Shown one piece after another: positions 1 through 8,290 of a stretch of 64,000 bases of DNA; the first letter of the stretch is position 1; the number at the start of each line of letters is the position of its first letter. The DNA lies in NCBI RefSeq assembly GCF_017308975.1, contig NZ_JADWPD010000009.1, forward strand, positions 53,093 through 117,092, read 5' to 3'. Under the pieces are notes generated by a model. That model was given only the letters and a program-made list of their open reading frames with translations. It was not told where the DNA came from and made no database searches. Source of the stretch: Amycolatopsis sp. MtRt-6 (GTDB lineage Bacteria; Actinomycetota; Actinomycetes; Mycobacteriales; Pseudonocardiaceae). The position numbers and the translations under genes are program-made.

Positions 1-8
1 GGGGGAAG

Positions 9-54
9 GTCGTGAGTGAGAAACAGTGTTAGCACACTGTTTCTCACTCACGAC
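9..54. terminator. Perfect long hairpin, likely terminator
   Basis: Two perfectly complementary 21-base arms (9-29 and 34-54) are separated by a 4-base loop. The outer part of the left arm reads CGTGAGTGAGAAACAG. It begins 6 bp past the stop codon of the leftward hydrolase gene, where a transcript terminator is expected. There is no clear T-run after the stem, and the stem is less GC-rich than its surroundings, which is unusual for a high-GC terminator. It could instead be a dispersed palindromic repeat. Confidence 0.7.
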
Positions 55-60
55 GGCTTT

Positions 61-2181
61 TCACCGGCAGAACGAGACTTCCGGGTAGCCCGGCCGGTCG
101 AGGATCGGCCGCGGTTCGCCACGCAGGTGCCGGTCGAAGAACGCGTTCACGTACGCGCGGGTGATCTCGCTCGCCCGCGCCGCCGCGTTCGGGCCGCGCA
201 GGGGGACGCCGAACTCCTCGGCCAGCAGCCCGACGTCGGTGAAGGACGCGTGCTGCGTGCCCGCCACCTCGATCCACCGCTTCCACCCGGTCAGCTGCGC
301 GTAGTCCCGTTCCCACTCCACGTTGCCCGGCGCGCACTTCGGCACCTGCTCGTGGTTGACGAACAGGAACGGCCGCGACAACCCCGGTGCGGTCAGCGGG
401 ACCTTGTTGGACCCGTCGATGTCGATCCCCGCCTTGATCCGGTCGTCCGCGACCATTGCGGGGATGGTGCTCCCGCCGCCCACGGAGTGCCCGGCCATGC
501 CGATCCGCGCGGGGTCGATCAGACCCGGCCGGGAGCGGAGCAGCGAGTCCAGCACGAACGAGACGTCGGCGGCCCGGCCCCGTTCCAGCTTCTGCCAGAA
601 CGTGTCATCGTGCGGGACCTCGCAGGAGGCGCACCCGGCGAAGTGCCCGTCCGGGAAGCTCTGGCCGGTGTTCTCGTGCGTGTGGCCGATCAACGCGACC
701 GCGTACCCGTGGCTCGCCAGGTCCTCGGCCAGCGTGCTCAGCGTGGCGCGGGGCTTGGTGTAGCCCGGGGACAGCACGACCAGCGGCAGCCCGCGTCCGG
801 CGGGGCGGGCGTCGGCCACCGAGTTGGTCACCATCGTCGTGAGCAGGTCCGCGGGCACGTCGAGGCCGCTGCCCTGCAGCAACGCCGCCGACTCCGCCGG
901 GGTCAGGTACTGCGTCTTCGGGCCCTTCGCCGACGCGGCCGGGTAGAACAGGGTCACCATCAGTTCCCGGTAGGGGACCGACGGCACCCACGGGTCGGGG
1001 CGCGAAGTGTCCTTCAGGTACACCGCCGTGCTGCCCACCAGCCGGTCGCCGGTCGGGGCGGGCAGGTACGGCGTCGACGTCCGGGCGAAGGCGACCTCCG
1101 GGTACCGCGCCGACGGCTGGTCCAGCAGCGGCTGCGGCTTGCCGCGCAGGTGCCGGTCGAAGAACGCCCGGACGTACGCCGCGGTGATCGCCTGCCCGCG
1201 CACGGCCGGGGTGGTCGCGCCGAAGCCGAGGCCCAGCTGCTCGCCCACCAGGCCGATGTCGGTGAACGACGGGTGCTGCGCGCCGGCCACGGTGAGCCAG
1301 CGTTTCCAGCCCTTGAGCTGCGCCCAGTCCCGTTCCCAGGACCCGGCTTCGTCGCCGGTGCCCGGCGTGTACGTGTTCGCCCGGCCCAGGAACAGGAACG
1401 GCCGGTCGAGCCCGGGCGCGAGCAGCGGGTCGTCCGTGGTCCCGTCGATGTCGATCCCGGCCTTGAGCCGCGGATCGGCCACCATGGTGCCGATCGCGCT
1501 CGCGCCGCCGACGGAGTGCCCGGCCATGCCGATCCGGGTGTTGTCGAGCAGCGGCGCCCACTTCGAGCGCGCCAGCGAGTCCAGGACGAACGAGACGTCC
1601 TTCGCCCGGCCGCGCCCCAGCTTCTGCCAGAACTCCAGGTCGTAGCTGCCGCAGGCCGCGCAGCCGGTGACCCGGCCGCCCGGGAAGGTGGTGGCCACGT
1701 TCTCGTAGGTGTGGTCGACCAGGATCACCAGGTAGCCGTGGCTCGCCAGGTCTTCGGACAGCGACATCAGCTCGGCGCGGGGTCGCTTGAAGCCGGGGGA
1801 CAGGACGACGGCGGGCAGCCCGCGCCCGGCCGGCCGCGCGTCGACGACGGCGTCGGTGCGGACCGTCGTCATGACCAACGGCGGGATGCCTTCGATGCCG
1901 GCTTCGTCGAAGACGGCCTTCGCTTCGGCCTCCGACATGAACTGCTTTTTCGGCCCTGGTGCGGGAACCGCCGGGTAGAAGAGGGAAACCATCAGCTCGC
2001 GGTAGGGCACCGACGGCACCCACGGGTCGGGGCGCGAGGTGTCCTTGAGGTACAGCGACGTCGTGCCGACCGGCCGGTCACCGGTCGGTTCCGCCAGCGC
2101 GAGGGCCGGTTCCGCCGAGGCTGTCGATGAGGTCAGCGCGAGCGTGAGTGCGGTGACGACCATGAGGCTCTTCAGTTTCAT
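61..2181 (-). CDS. Secreted tandem-domain alpha/beta hydrolase (PAF-acetylhydrolase-like)
   Basis: The 706-residue protein starts at the ATG reading MKLKSLM. It has a signal peptide (about residues 1-25) and then two homologous alpha/beta-hydrolase domains (about 30-365 and 370-706). Each domain opens with the same DTSRPDPWVPSVPYRELMV block. Each carries a nucleophile elbow GHSVGG, a following DIDG segment and a late His in a QHPSFTD or QHASFTD motif, matching a Ser-Asp-His triad. The fold resembles secreted platelet-activating-factor acetylhydrolase or lipase-like esterases; the substrate is unknown. Its start overlaps the upstream gene's stop by 4 bp (ATGA), so the two are translationally coupled. 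The second domain is also closely related to the single domain of the upstream gene, so three copies lie in a row. Confidence 0.85.
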   Translation of the reverse strand: MKLKSLMVVTALTLALTSSTASAEPALALAEPTGDRPVGTTSLYLKDTSRPDPWVPSVPYRELMVSLFYPAVPAPGPKKQFMSEAEAKAVFDEAGIEGIPPLVMTTVRTDAVVDARPAGRGLPAVVLSPGFKRPRAELMSLSEDLASHGYLVILVDHTYENVATTFPGGRVTGCAACGSYDLEFWQKLGRGRAKDVSFVLDSLARSKWAPLLDNTRIGMAGHSVGGASAIGTMVADPRLKAGIDIDGTTDDPLLAPGLDRPFLFLGRANTYTPGTGDEAGSWERDWAQLKGWKRWLTVAGAQHPSFTDIGLVGEQLGLGFGATTPAVRGQAITAAYVRAFFDRHLRGKPQPLLDQPSARYPEVAFARTSTPYLPAPTGDRLVGSTAVYLKDTSRPDPWVPSVPYRELMVTLFYPAASAKGPKTQYLTPAESAALLQGSGLDVPADLLTTMVTNSVADARPAGRGLPLVVLSPGYTKPRATLSTLAEDLASHGYAVALIGHTHENTGQSFPDGHFAGCASCEVPHDDTFWQKLERGRAADVSFVLDSLLRSRPGLIDPARIGMAGHSVGGGSTIPAMVADDRIKAGIDIDGSNKVPLTAPGLSRPFLFVNHEQVPKCAPGNVEWERDYAQLTGWKRWIEVAGTQHASFTDVGLLAEEFGVPLRGPNAAARASEITRAYVNAFFDRHLRGEPRPILDRPGYPEVSFCR

Positions 2182-3281
2182 CCGATGAAGGTCACTTCCG
2201 GGTAAGCGGGCGAGGGCGCGGTCAGCAGCGGTTGCGGACGGCAGCGCAGGTGCAGATCGAAGAAAGCGCTTACGTACGTCCGGGTGACGGCCAGCGCGCG
2301 GTAGGGGTCGATCGAGTCGCCGATGTCGACGCCCAGCTGCTCGGCGAGCACGCCGAGGTCGGTGAACGACGCGTGGACCGTGCCGGACACCATCAGCCAG
2401 CGCTTCCAGCCGGTGAGGTGCGCCCAGTCCGTTTCCCAGTCGTCGTACGGACCGGGAGCGCCCGGGGTGTAGTAGTCCGTGCTGCCCAGGAACAGGAACG
2501 GCCGGGCCAGCCCGGACGCCGGAACCGGGACGTGGACACTGCCGTCGATGTCGGCCCCGGCGCGGATCCGGGGATCGGCCAGCATCGCCTGGGTGGTGAT
2601 CGCGCCACCCGCGGAGTGGCCGGTCATGCCGATCCGGTTGCGGTCGATCAGCGCGCCCCACTGCGAGGACAACAGCGAGTCGAGCACGAACGACGTGTCC
2701 TTCGACCGGACCTGCGCGAACTTCTCCCAGAACCCCGGCAGGTCGTCGACCTCGCAGGCGGCGCAGCCGGTGACGTGGCCGTCGGGGAAGGTGGTGGCGC
2801 GGTTTTCGTAGGTGTGGTCGATCGCCGCGACGGCGTACCCGCGGCTGGCGAGGTCTTCGGCCAGCGCGGTGAGCGTCGCCCGGGGCTGCGTCCAGCCGGG
2901 GGACAGCACGACCAGCGGCAGGCTGTGCCGCCGCCCGGCCGGCTTCGCGTCGACGACGGCGTTCGTCCGGACCGTGCTGAGGACGTCCAGGGGCAGGCCC
3001 GGGATGTTCTGCCGCTCGAGGTTGCGGGTGGACTCGAGCGGGGTCATGTACTGCTTCTTCGGCCCGTTCGCCGAGGTCGCCGGGTAGAAGACGGAGACCA
3101 TCAGCTCCCGGTAGGGTACGGCCGGCACCCACGGGTCGGGGCGCGAAGTGTCCTTGAGGGACAGTGTGGTGACGCCGACGGGCTGGTGCCCGGCCGGGCG
3201 GGGCAGAGACGGCGTCGTGGCCGCCGAAGCGGGTGTCGACAAAGCCACGGTCAAGGCGGTGGCCACCGCGAGAGTACGCAT
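2178..3281 (-). CDS. Secreted alpha/beta hydrolase (PAF-acetylhydrolase-like), single domain
   Basis: This 367-residue protein begins MRTLAVATALTVALS, a signal peptide cleaved around the ASA-A site. One hydrolase domain follows, with the shared DTSRPDPWVPAVPYRELMV block, a nucleophile elbow GHSAGG, a DIDGS segment and a late His in TVHASFTD. It is homologous to both halves of the downstream gene, with which it shares a 4-bp stop/start overlap. It is probably an exported esterase or lipase. The repeated architecture suggests gene duplication, then duplication and fusion. Confidence 0.85.
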   Translation of the reverse strand: MRTLAVATALTVALSTPASAATTPSLPRPAGHQPVGVTTLSLKDTSRPDPWVPAVPYRELMVSVFYPATSANGPKKQYMTPLESTRNLERQNIPGLPLDVLSTVRTNAVVDAKPAGRRHSLPLVVLSPGWTQPRATLTALAEDLASRGYAVAAIDHTYENRATTFPDGHVTGCAACEVDDLPGFWEKFAQVRSKDTSFVLDSLLSSQWGALIDRNRIGMTGHSAGGAITTQAMLADPRIRAGADIDGSVHVPVPASGLARPFLFLGSTDYYTPGAPGPYDDWETDWAHLTGWKRWLMVSGTVHASFTDLGVLAEQLGVDIGDSIDPYRALAVTRTYVSAFFDLHLRCRPQPLLTAPSPAYPEVTFIG

Positions 3282-3302
3282 GAATCCCCCAGTCGGATTT
3301 CG

Positions 3303-4286
3303 TCAGGACAGGTGGCGGAGACGGCGGAAGCAGAACCAGGTGAGCAGGGCCGTCATGGCGAGGTAGAGCGCGAGTTCGAGCCACTGCAGCGGCCAGAACC
3401 GGGACCCCGGCTGGAAGGTCAGGCGCTGCTGGTAGCCGTGCGTGCCCAGCTGGGCCATGCACCGTTCCATCGTGCCGCGCTCCGGCGGGCCCGCACCCGG
3501 CCTCGGAGCGCAGACCTGCACGAACTCCGGCAGCGGGTCGGCGACCTGCCCGGCCGGGTCCACCGTTTCGTTCGCCAGCTCCCACGCGCCGGCCGGCTTC
3601 CGCACGCCGATCTCGGTGATCCCCTCCTTGTCGTTGCCGGTGATGTTCGTGATGTCCCTGCCGACGATCGGGACCGTCAGCGTCTGCGGCGGCAGCAGGT
3701 ACGGCCGCACGAAGTTCGGCACCAGGAGCAGCACGGCGGCGAGCGTCACGAGGGTGACGGCCATGGCGGCCACGGTCCGCTTCAGCAGCATCCCGACCGC
3801 GACCCCGAGCGCGAGGGCGAAGGCCGCGTAGCCGATCGGGACGATGCCGCGCGCGCCGAACACCACGGGCGCGATGCGGGGCAGCATGCCGCGATCGGTC
3901 TGCTGCGCGGCGAGCGCGTCGATCGGGCTCGCCCACCAGGAGACCGCGGCGCTCAGCACCGCGGCGGCGAGCATCGCGGCGAGGAGACCGAACCCGAGCT
4001 TGGTCGTGAGCCACTGCTTGCGCGTGACGGTCTGGTTCCAGACGAGACTGTGCGTGCCGCTCTCCAGCTCGCGGGTGATCATCGGGACGCCCCAGAAGAC
4101 GCCGATCACCGCGGGCAGCAGGTACAGCACCAGGATCGTGCCGCTGAAGAGGACGTCCTGGTCGGAGAAGTCGGTGCGGCCCACCAGATCGGGTCCGGTG
4201 ACCGCGAGCACGAGGGCGATCGCGATCAGGCCCGCGAACACCGACAGCGCGGGGAGGCGGAACTGGCGCCAGGTCAGCCAGGTCAT
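3303..4286 (-). CDS. ABC-2 type transporter permease
   Basis: This 327-residue membrane protein starts MTWLTWRQFRLPAL. Hydrophobic helices are visible near residues 15-35, 50-70, 100-125, 150-170 and 178-200, with a last helix near the C-terminus. A long extracytoplasmic segment (about 205-295) precedes the last helix. The layout fits an ABC-2 permease paired with the ATPase just upstream, whose stop overlaps this start by 4 bp. The substrate is not evident; such YtrA-regulated transporters are often linked to cell-envelope stress. Confidence 0.85.
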   Translation of the reverse strand: MTWLTWRQFRLPALSVFAGLIAIALVLAVTGPDLVGRTDFSDQDVLFSGTILVLYLLPAVIGVFWGVPMITRELESGTHSLVWNQTVTRKQWLTTKLGFGLLAAMLAAAVLSAAVSWWASPIDALAAQQTDRGMLPRIAPVVFGARGIVPIGYAAFALALGVAVGMLLKRTVAAMAVTLVTLAAVLLLVPNFVRPYLLPPQTLTVPIVGRDITNITGNDKEGITEIGVRKPAGAWELANETVDPAGQVADPLPEFVQVCAPRPGAGPPERGTMERCMAQLGTHGYQQRLTFQPGSRFWPLQWLELALYLAMTALLTWFCFRRLRHLS

Positions 4287-5164
4287 CGGAGGACCTCCAG
4301 GGCGGGGCGGGCGGCGGTGGGGTTGCTCATGTACTCGAGGACGAGGTCCTCCAGGCCGAGCTGCCCGACCGTCCACGCGGGATCGAGGATCGGCGCCTCG
4401 GTACGGACGAGGACGGTGGTCTGGCGGTCGGTGTGCTTCGCCGAGACGACGTGCTGGTCGGCCGGCAGCGTGTCGAGGTCGCGGCGCGGCCCGGTGAGCC
4501 GGTGGTGCGTGGCGAGCAGCGTCTCCACCTCGCCGATCACGCGGACCTGCGAGGCCACCAGGACGACGAGGTGGTCGCAGACCCGCTCGAGGTCGTGGAC
4601 CAGGTGGGAGGACATCACGACGGACAGCCCGTGTTCGGCGACGGCTTCCATGAGGTCCTGCAGGAACTCCCGGCGCGCCAGCGGGTCCAGCGCGGCGACC
4701 GGCTCGTCGAGCAGCAGCAGCTCGGGGCGCTTGGCGATGCCGATCGTGAGCGCCAGCTGGGCACGCTGGCCACCGGAGAGCTTGCCGGCGTGCTGCTTCG
4801 GGTCGAGCCCGAGCCGTTCGACGCGTTTTTCGGCGAGCGAGGCGTCCCAGCCCGGGTTGAGGCGGGCGCCGAGCCGCAGGTGCTCTTCGATGGTCAGTCC
4901 ACTGTAGACCGGAGTGTTCTGGGCGACGTAGCCGACTTTGGCCAGCTGCTCCGGGCCGCTGCCCGGCACCCCGCCGCACACCTCGATCGTGCCGGTCGTC
5001 GGCTCCAGCATGCCGGCCGCGATGTTCAGCAGCGTCGACTTGCCGGCGCCGTTGGGCCCGACGAGCCCGGTGACGTGGCCGGCTTCGATCTCCAGCGTGC
5101 AGCCGGTGAGCGCGTGCTTGCGCTGGTACTTCTTGCCCAGTCCCTGGGCGCGCAGGACGGTCAC
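4283..5164 (-). CDS. ABC transporter ATP-binding protein
   Basis: This 293-residue ATPase uses a GTG start that overlaps the regulator's TGA (GTGA). It shows Walker A (GPNGAGKST, about residue 37), the signature LSGGQ, Walker B (LLLLDEP) and a switch His in MSSHLVHDLERV. About 70 C-terminal residues after the ABC core resemble the regulatory tail of other ABC-2 ATPases. It should energise the permease encoded immediately downstream. The three-gene order GntR-ATPase-permease with 4-bp overlaps indicates one transcript. Confidence 0.92.
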   Translation of the reverse strand: MTVLRAQGLGKKYQRKHALTGCTLEIEAGHVTGLVGPNGAGKSTLLNIAAGMLEPTTGTIEVCGGVPGSGPEQLAKVGYVAQNTPVYSGLTIEEHLRLGARLNPGWDASLAEKRVERLGLDPKQHAGKLSGGQRAQLALTIGIAKRPELLLLDEPVAALDPLARREFLQDLMEAVAEHGLSVVMSSHLVHDLERVCDHLVVLVASQVRVIGEVETLLATHHRLTGPRRDLDTLPADQHVVSAKHTDRQTTVLVRTEAPILDPAWTVGQLGLEDLVLEYMSNPTAARPALEVLR

Positions 5165-5556
5165 GCTATTCCCTCTCTGGCGGAGTCGCGAAACGTGGAC
5201 ATCAGCAGGGCCTCGATGCTCTCTTCGTCGAGACCGGCCTTGCGGGCCTTGCCCAGCCAGCGGCGCAGCTCCTGCCGCAACGGGCCCATCGCGGCGAACG
5301 AGGCGCCGCCGTTGAGCGTCGCCGTCACGAAGGTGCCGACGCCGGGCCGGGCCGCGACGAGGCCGTCGTGCTCCAGCTCGCGGTAGGCCTTCAGCACGGT
5401 GTTCGGGTTGATCGCGAGGCTCGTGACGACGTCCTTGACCTTCGGCAGCTGGTCTCCCTCGGACAGCAGGCCGAGGCGCAGCGCGTGCCGCACCTGCTGG
5501 ACCAGCTGCTGGTACGGCGACAGGCCGGACCTCGTGTCCAGGTGGAACTCGATCAT
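5161..5556 (-). CDS. GntR-family (YtrA-type) transcriptional repressor
   Basis: A short regulator of about 131 residues with an N-terminal winged helix (SPYQQLVQQVRHALRLG, then DQLPKVKDVV and NPNTVLKAYRELE) and a C-terminal tail too short for a large effector domain, as in the YtrA subfamily. An ATG 12 bases further upstream is also in frame. That codon lies directly in front of GGAG, which sits 6 bases before the second ATG, so the MIEFHLD start is better supported. It is the first gene of the transporter operon and probably autoregulates it through the palindromes just upstream. Confidence 0.88.
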   Translation of the reverse strand: MIEFHLDTRSGLSPYQQLVQQVRHALRLGLLSEGDQLPKVKDVVTSLAINPNTVLKAYRELEHDGLVAARPGVGTFVTATLNGGASFAAMGPLRQELRRWLGKARKAGLDEESIEALLMSTFRDSAREGIA

Positions 5557-5570
5557 CGGCAACTCCATTT

Positions 5571-5598
5571 ATCTAGTTACCTAGCACTATAGCTAAGT
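5571..5598 (-). promoter_or_regulatory. Probable operator/promoter of the GntR-ABC operon
   Basis: An unusually AT-rich patch in front of the GntR gene holds two overlapping small dyads: CTAG-N4-CTAG (5573-5584) and TAGC-N6-GCTA (5582-5595). TA-rich sequence close to the start codon could serve as the -10 region. Location and symmetry fit autoregulation by the YtrA-type repressor; binding is inferred. Confidence 0.5.
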
Positions 5599-5788
5599 AG
5601 TGACGCTGGGTGCCAGTGATCTTTTCGTCGCGGTGGGGCCCGCGGTCGCGTCCGCGGCACCGGCGACTGCGGGAGCGCGGCAAGTGGCCGTGGCTGTTCT
5701 CCGACGAGCTGCGCGCGCGGTTCGACCGAGGGCTACGGGCACTCGTCGATGCTCGTGCCGGGCACGTGCACCGAGAAGGCAAGCGGGA
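5593..5788. other. Intergenic stretch with a doubtful 83-codon frame
   Basis: A rightward frame beginning GTG near 5610 continues into the 3' end of the NADH dehydrogenase gene on the other strand. Its middle section has coding-like third positions (KWPWLFSDELRARFDRGLR), but it has no recognisable ribosome site or family. It may be a relic; I do not call a gene. Confidence 0.25.
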
Positions 5789-7183
5789 CTACCGGATCTC
5801 GGGGACCTGCCCGGCCGCGGGCACGACCTGCGGGATCGACGACAGTCCCTTCGCGGGCTGATCGGGGCGGGCCGCGCCGGCTTCGGTGCGGCCCGCCGCC
5901 ACGAAGGCGTCACGTGGGTGCTGCACCGACGCCAGGCTGAGGATGTCGCGGCCGAACAGCGCCTGCGTCAGCCACACCGCGAGCACCCGGACCTTGCGTT
6001 CCCAGGTGGGCACGGCGAGCACGTGGTAGCCGCGGTGCATGAGCCACGCCGGCAGGCCCTTGATGACGAGCCGCTTGTACTGGAAGATCCCGCGGCCCAG
6101 GCCGAGCGTCGCGATCGCGCCGAGGCTGTGGTGGACGTACGGCTTCGGTTCCCGGCCGCGCAGCGTCGCGACGATGTTGCGGGCCAGCAGCTTTCCCTGC
6201 CGGTAGGCGTGCTGGGCGTTGGGCACGGTCCGCGTGCCCGGCACCGGCGAGGTGAGGTCGGGTACGGCGGCGTCGTCCCCGGCGGCCCAGGCGCCGGCCA
6301 CGCCCTCGACCCGCAGATCCGGCCGCACGACGAGGTAACCGCGTTCGTCGACCGGCAGGTCGGTGTGCCGCCCGACGACCGGGTTGGCGCCGTTGCCCGC
6401 GGTCCAGACGATCAGCTCGGCGTCGAACTCCTCGCCGGTCGAAAGCGTCACGTGACCGTCCTTCGCCGACGTCACCAGGGTGTTCAGGTGGACGTGGGCA
6501 CCGCGGCGCCGCAGTTCCCGCACGACCCAGCGGCCCGGCTCGTCGGTGACCTCGGGCAGGATGCGGTCCGACGCCTCGACGAGGTGGAACCGCAGCTCGT
6601 CGCGGTGCAGTTCGGGGTAGCGCTTGAGCAACGCCGTCGCCAGCGACAGCAGCTCGCCGAAGCCCTCGACACCCGAGAAGCCACCGCCGACGAAGGTGAC
6701 GGTGAGCAGCTTCCGGCGTCGTGGGCCTTCGGGCAGCGCGGCGGCGCGGTCGAAGGCGGTGAGCAGCCGGTCCCGGATCGCGACGGCCTCTTCGACGTGC
6801 TTGAGGCCGATGGCCTGGTCGGCGATGCCGGGCACGGGCAGCGTCCGGGTGACCGCGCCGGCGGTGACGACGATCAGGTCGTAGCTCTCTTCGAAGGCTT
6901 CGCCGTCGGCAGGCTGCACGGTGACGACGCGGTGGCTGTGGTCGATGGCGGTCACCTTCCCGGCGACGATCCGGGTGCGGCGCAGGTGCCGCCGCAGCGG
7001 CACCCCGGCGTGCCGGGCCTCGACCGAGCCGGCCACGACCTCGGGCAGGAACGGCTGGTAGGTCAGGTAGGGCCGCGGGTCGACGAGAGTGACCTCGGCC
7101 TCCCCGCGACGCAGCTTCTTCTCGAGCTTCCAGGCGGCGTAAAAACCGGCGTAACCACCACCGACGATCAGGATCCGGCGCAT
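5789..7183 (-). CDS. ndh: Type II NADH dehydrogenase (NDH-2)
   Basis: This 464-residue flavoprotein transfers electrons from NADH to quinone at the inner face of the membrane without pumping protons. The N-terminal FAD-binding motif is GGGYAGFYAA. A second dinucleotide motif (TFVGGGFSGVEGFGEL, near residue 165) binds NADH, and the late AAGDDAAVPD motif contacts FAD. The C-terminal region (about 360-420) is amphipathic, as in membrane-anchored NDH-2 enzymes. The length is normal. It appears to be a single-gene unit. Confidence 0.92.
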   Translation of the reverse strand: MRRILIVGGGYAGFYAAWKLEKKLRRGEAEVTLVDPRPYLTYQPFLPEVVAGSVEARHAGVPLRRHLRRTRIVAGKVTAIDHSHRVVTVQPADGEAFEESYDLIVVTAGAVTRTLPVPGIADQAIGLKHVEEAVAIRDRLLTAFDRAAALPEGPRRRKLLTVTFVGGGFSGVEGFGELLSLATALLKRYPELHRDELRFHLVEASDRILPEVTDEPGRWVVRELRRRGAHVHLNTLVTSAKDGHVTLSTGEEFDAELIVWTAGNGANPVVGRHTDLPVDERGYLVVRPDLRVEGVAGAWAAGDDAAVPDLTSPVPGTRTVPNAQHAYRQGKLLARNIVATLRGREPKPYVHHSLGAIATLGLGRGIFQYKRLVIKGLPAWLMHRGYHVLAVPTWERKVRVLAVWLTQALFGRDILSLASVQHPRDAFVAAGRTEAGAARPDQPAKGLSSIPQVVPAAGQVPEIR

Positions 7184-7275
7184 TTCGTCCTCTTTTCTCG
7201 CTTCACCCCCTGGACGAGACGGCGGCCGGCGGTGTGACCGCGAGCTGCGTCACAGGGATCGGGCAGAATCCGGGG

Positions 7276-8190
7276 GTGGCTTCCCGGCATGACGGCGACA
7301 CCTGGGATCCGGCGTCGAGCGTCGGCGCGACCGCCACGATGGCCGCGGCGGCGCGGGCGATCGCGACCCGCTCGGATCCCGCGCGCGTCGACGACCGGTT
7401 CGCCGAACCGCTCGTCCGGGCCGTCGGCGTCGACCTGCTCACCCGGCTGGCGAGCGGCGAAACCGCGCCCGGCGACCTGGTCGAGCAGGTCTGGATCGAC
7501 GTGGCCAAGGTGCGGACCCGGTTCTACGACGTGTTCTTCCGCGAGTCGACGCTCCCGCAGGTCGTGATCCTGGGCGCGGGGCTGGATTCGCGCGCGTACC
7601 GGCTGCCGTGGCCCGCCGGGACCGTCGTGTACGAGGTCGACCGGCCGGAGGTCCTCGAGTTCAAGACCCGCACCCTGGCCGAGTTGGGTGCGGAGCCCAC
7701 CGCCGACCGGCGGGTGGTCCCGGCCGACCTGCGCGAGGACTGGCCGGCCGCGCTGTACGGCTTCGGCTTCGACCCGCGGCGGCCGACCGCGTGGAGCGCC
7801 GAAGGCCTGCTCGGCTACCTGCCGCCCGAGGCGCAGGACCGCCTGCTGGACGTCGTCACCGGGCTCAGCGCGCCGGGCAGCAGGCTGGCGACGGAAAACC
7901 GGCCCGGCCCGCGACCGGGCGACGAGGAGAAGACGAAGGCCGGCCTGGACCGGATCTCCGGGCGCTGGCGTGCGGAGGGCTTCGACACGGACATGGCGAA
8001 GCTGCGCTATTCCGGTGAACGCAGCGACGTGGAGACCTTCCTGGCGACTCGTGGCTGGGTGCTGCGCGGGAACACCGTCCGCGAGCTGCTCGCCGCTCAC
8101 GGCCTCGCCCCGCTGGGGGACGACGACCTGCGCACGGGCGACGTGCGGTACGTCAGCGGCGTCCTCCCCCGGGCGTGGCCCCCGGCTTGA
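7276..8190 (+). CDS. SAM-dependent methyltransferase (leucine carboxyl methyltransferase-like)
   Basis: A protein of about 304 residues when started at the GTG giving MASRHDGDTW; an in-frame upstream start would add 14 residues of poor quality. The core motif VILGAGLDSRAYRLPWP followed by VYEVDRPEVLEFK is diagnostic of the actinobacterial family related to leucine carboxyl methyltransferases. WSAEGLLGYLPP is a second conserved block. The methyl acceptor is unknown. It diverges from the ndh gene and ends about 25 bp before the SOS box of imuA'. Confidence 0.85.
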   Translation: MASRHDGDTWDPASSVGATATMAAAARAIATRSDPARVDDRFAEPLVRAVGVDLLTRLASGETAPGDLVEQVWIDVAKVRTRFYDVFFRESTLPQVVILGAGLDSRAYRLPWPAGTVVYEVDRPEVLEFKTRTLAELGAEPTADRRVVPADLREDWPAALYGFGFDPRRPTAWSAEGLLGYLPPEAQDRLLDVVTGLSAPGSRLATENRPGPRPGDEEKTKAGLDRISGRWRAEGFDTDMAKLRYSGERSDVETFLATRGWVLRGNTVRELLAAHGLAPLGDDDLRTGDVRYVSGVLPRAWPPA

Positions 8191-8215
8191 CAGCGGGCGC
8201 CGCGTCTCGCACTAT

Positions 8216-8231
8216 GCGAACAAGTGTTCGA
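8216..8231. promoter_or_regulatory. LexA-binding SOS box upstream of imuA'
   Basis: The sequence GCGAACAAGTGTTCGA matches the actinobacterial SOS-box form TCGAAC-N4-GTTCGA at 11 of the 12 defined positions. It lies 60 bp before the imuA' start. This predicts LexA repression and DNA-damage induction of imuA'-imuB, as known for mycobacterial mutasome genes. Confidence 0.85.
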
Positions 8232-8290
8232 TGAGTCTGGGTGCGCCGGTGGGCGTCTCCGGTACGAGTACGTGGTGCTGGAGGTGAGCG

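Noticed and set aside
16..2130. Very long rightward open frame opposite the hydrolase genes
   Set aside because: It is Arg/Gly/Val-rich antisense of a gene with clear domains and signal peptide; open antisense frames are normal at this GC content.
5610..5861. Possible 83-codon gene between GntR and ndh
   Set aside because: No ribosome site or recognisable family, and its end lies antisense within ndh; kept only as a note.
8232..8288. 18-codon leader peptide downstream of the LexA box
   Set aside because: Starts with ATG but has no good ribosome site and no attenuation-like structure.
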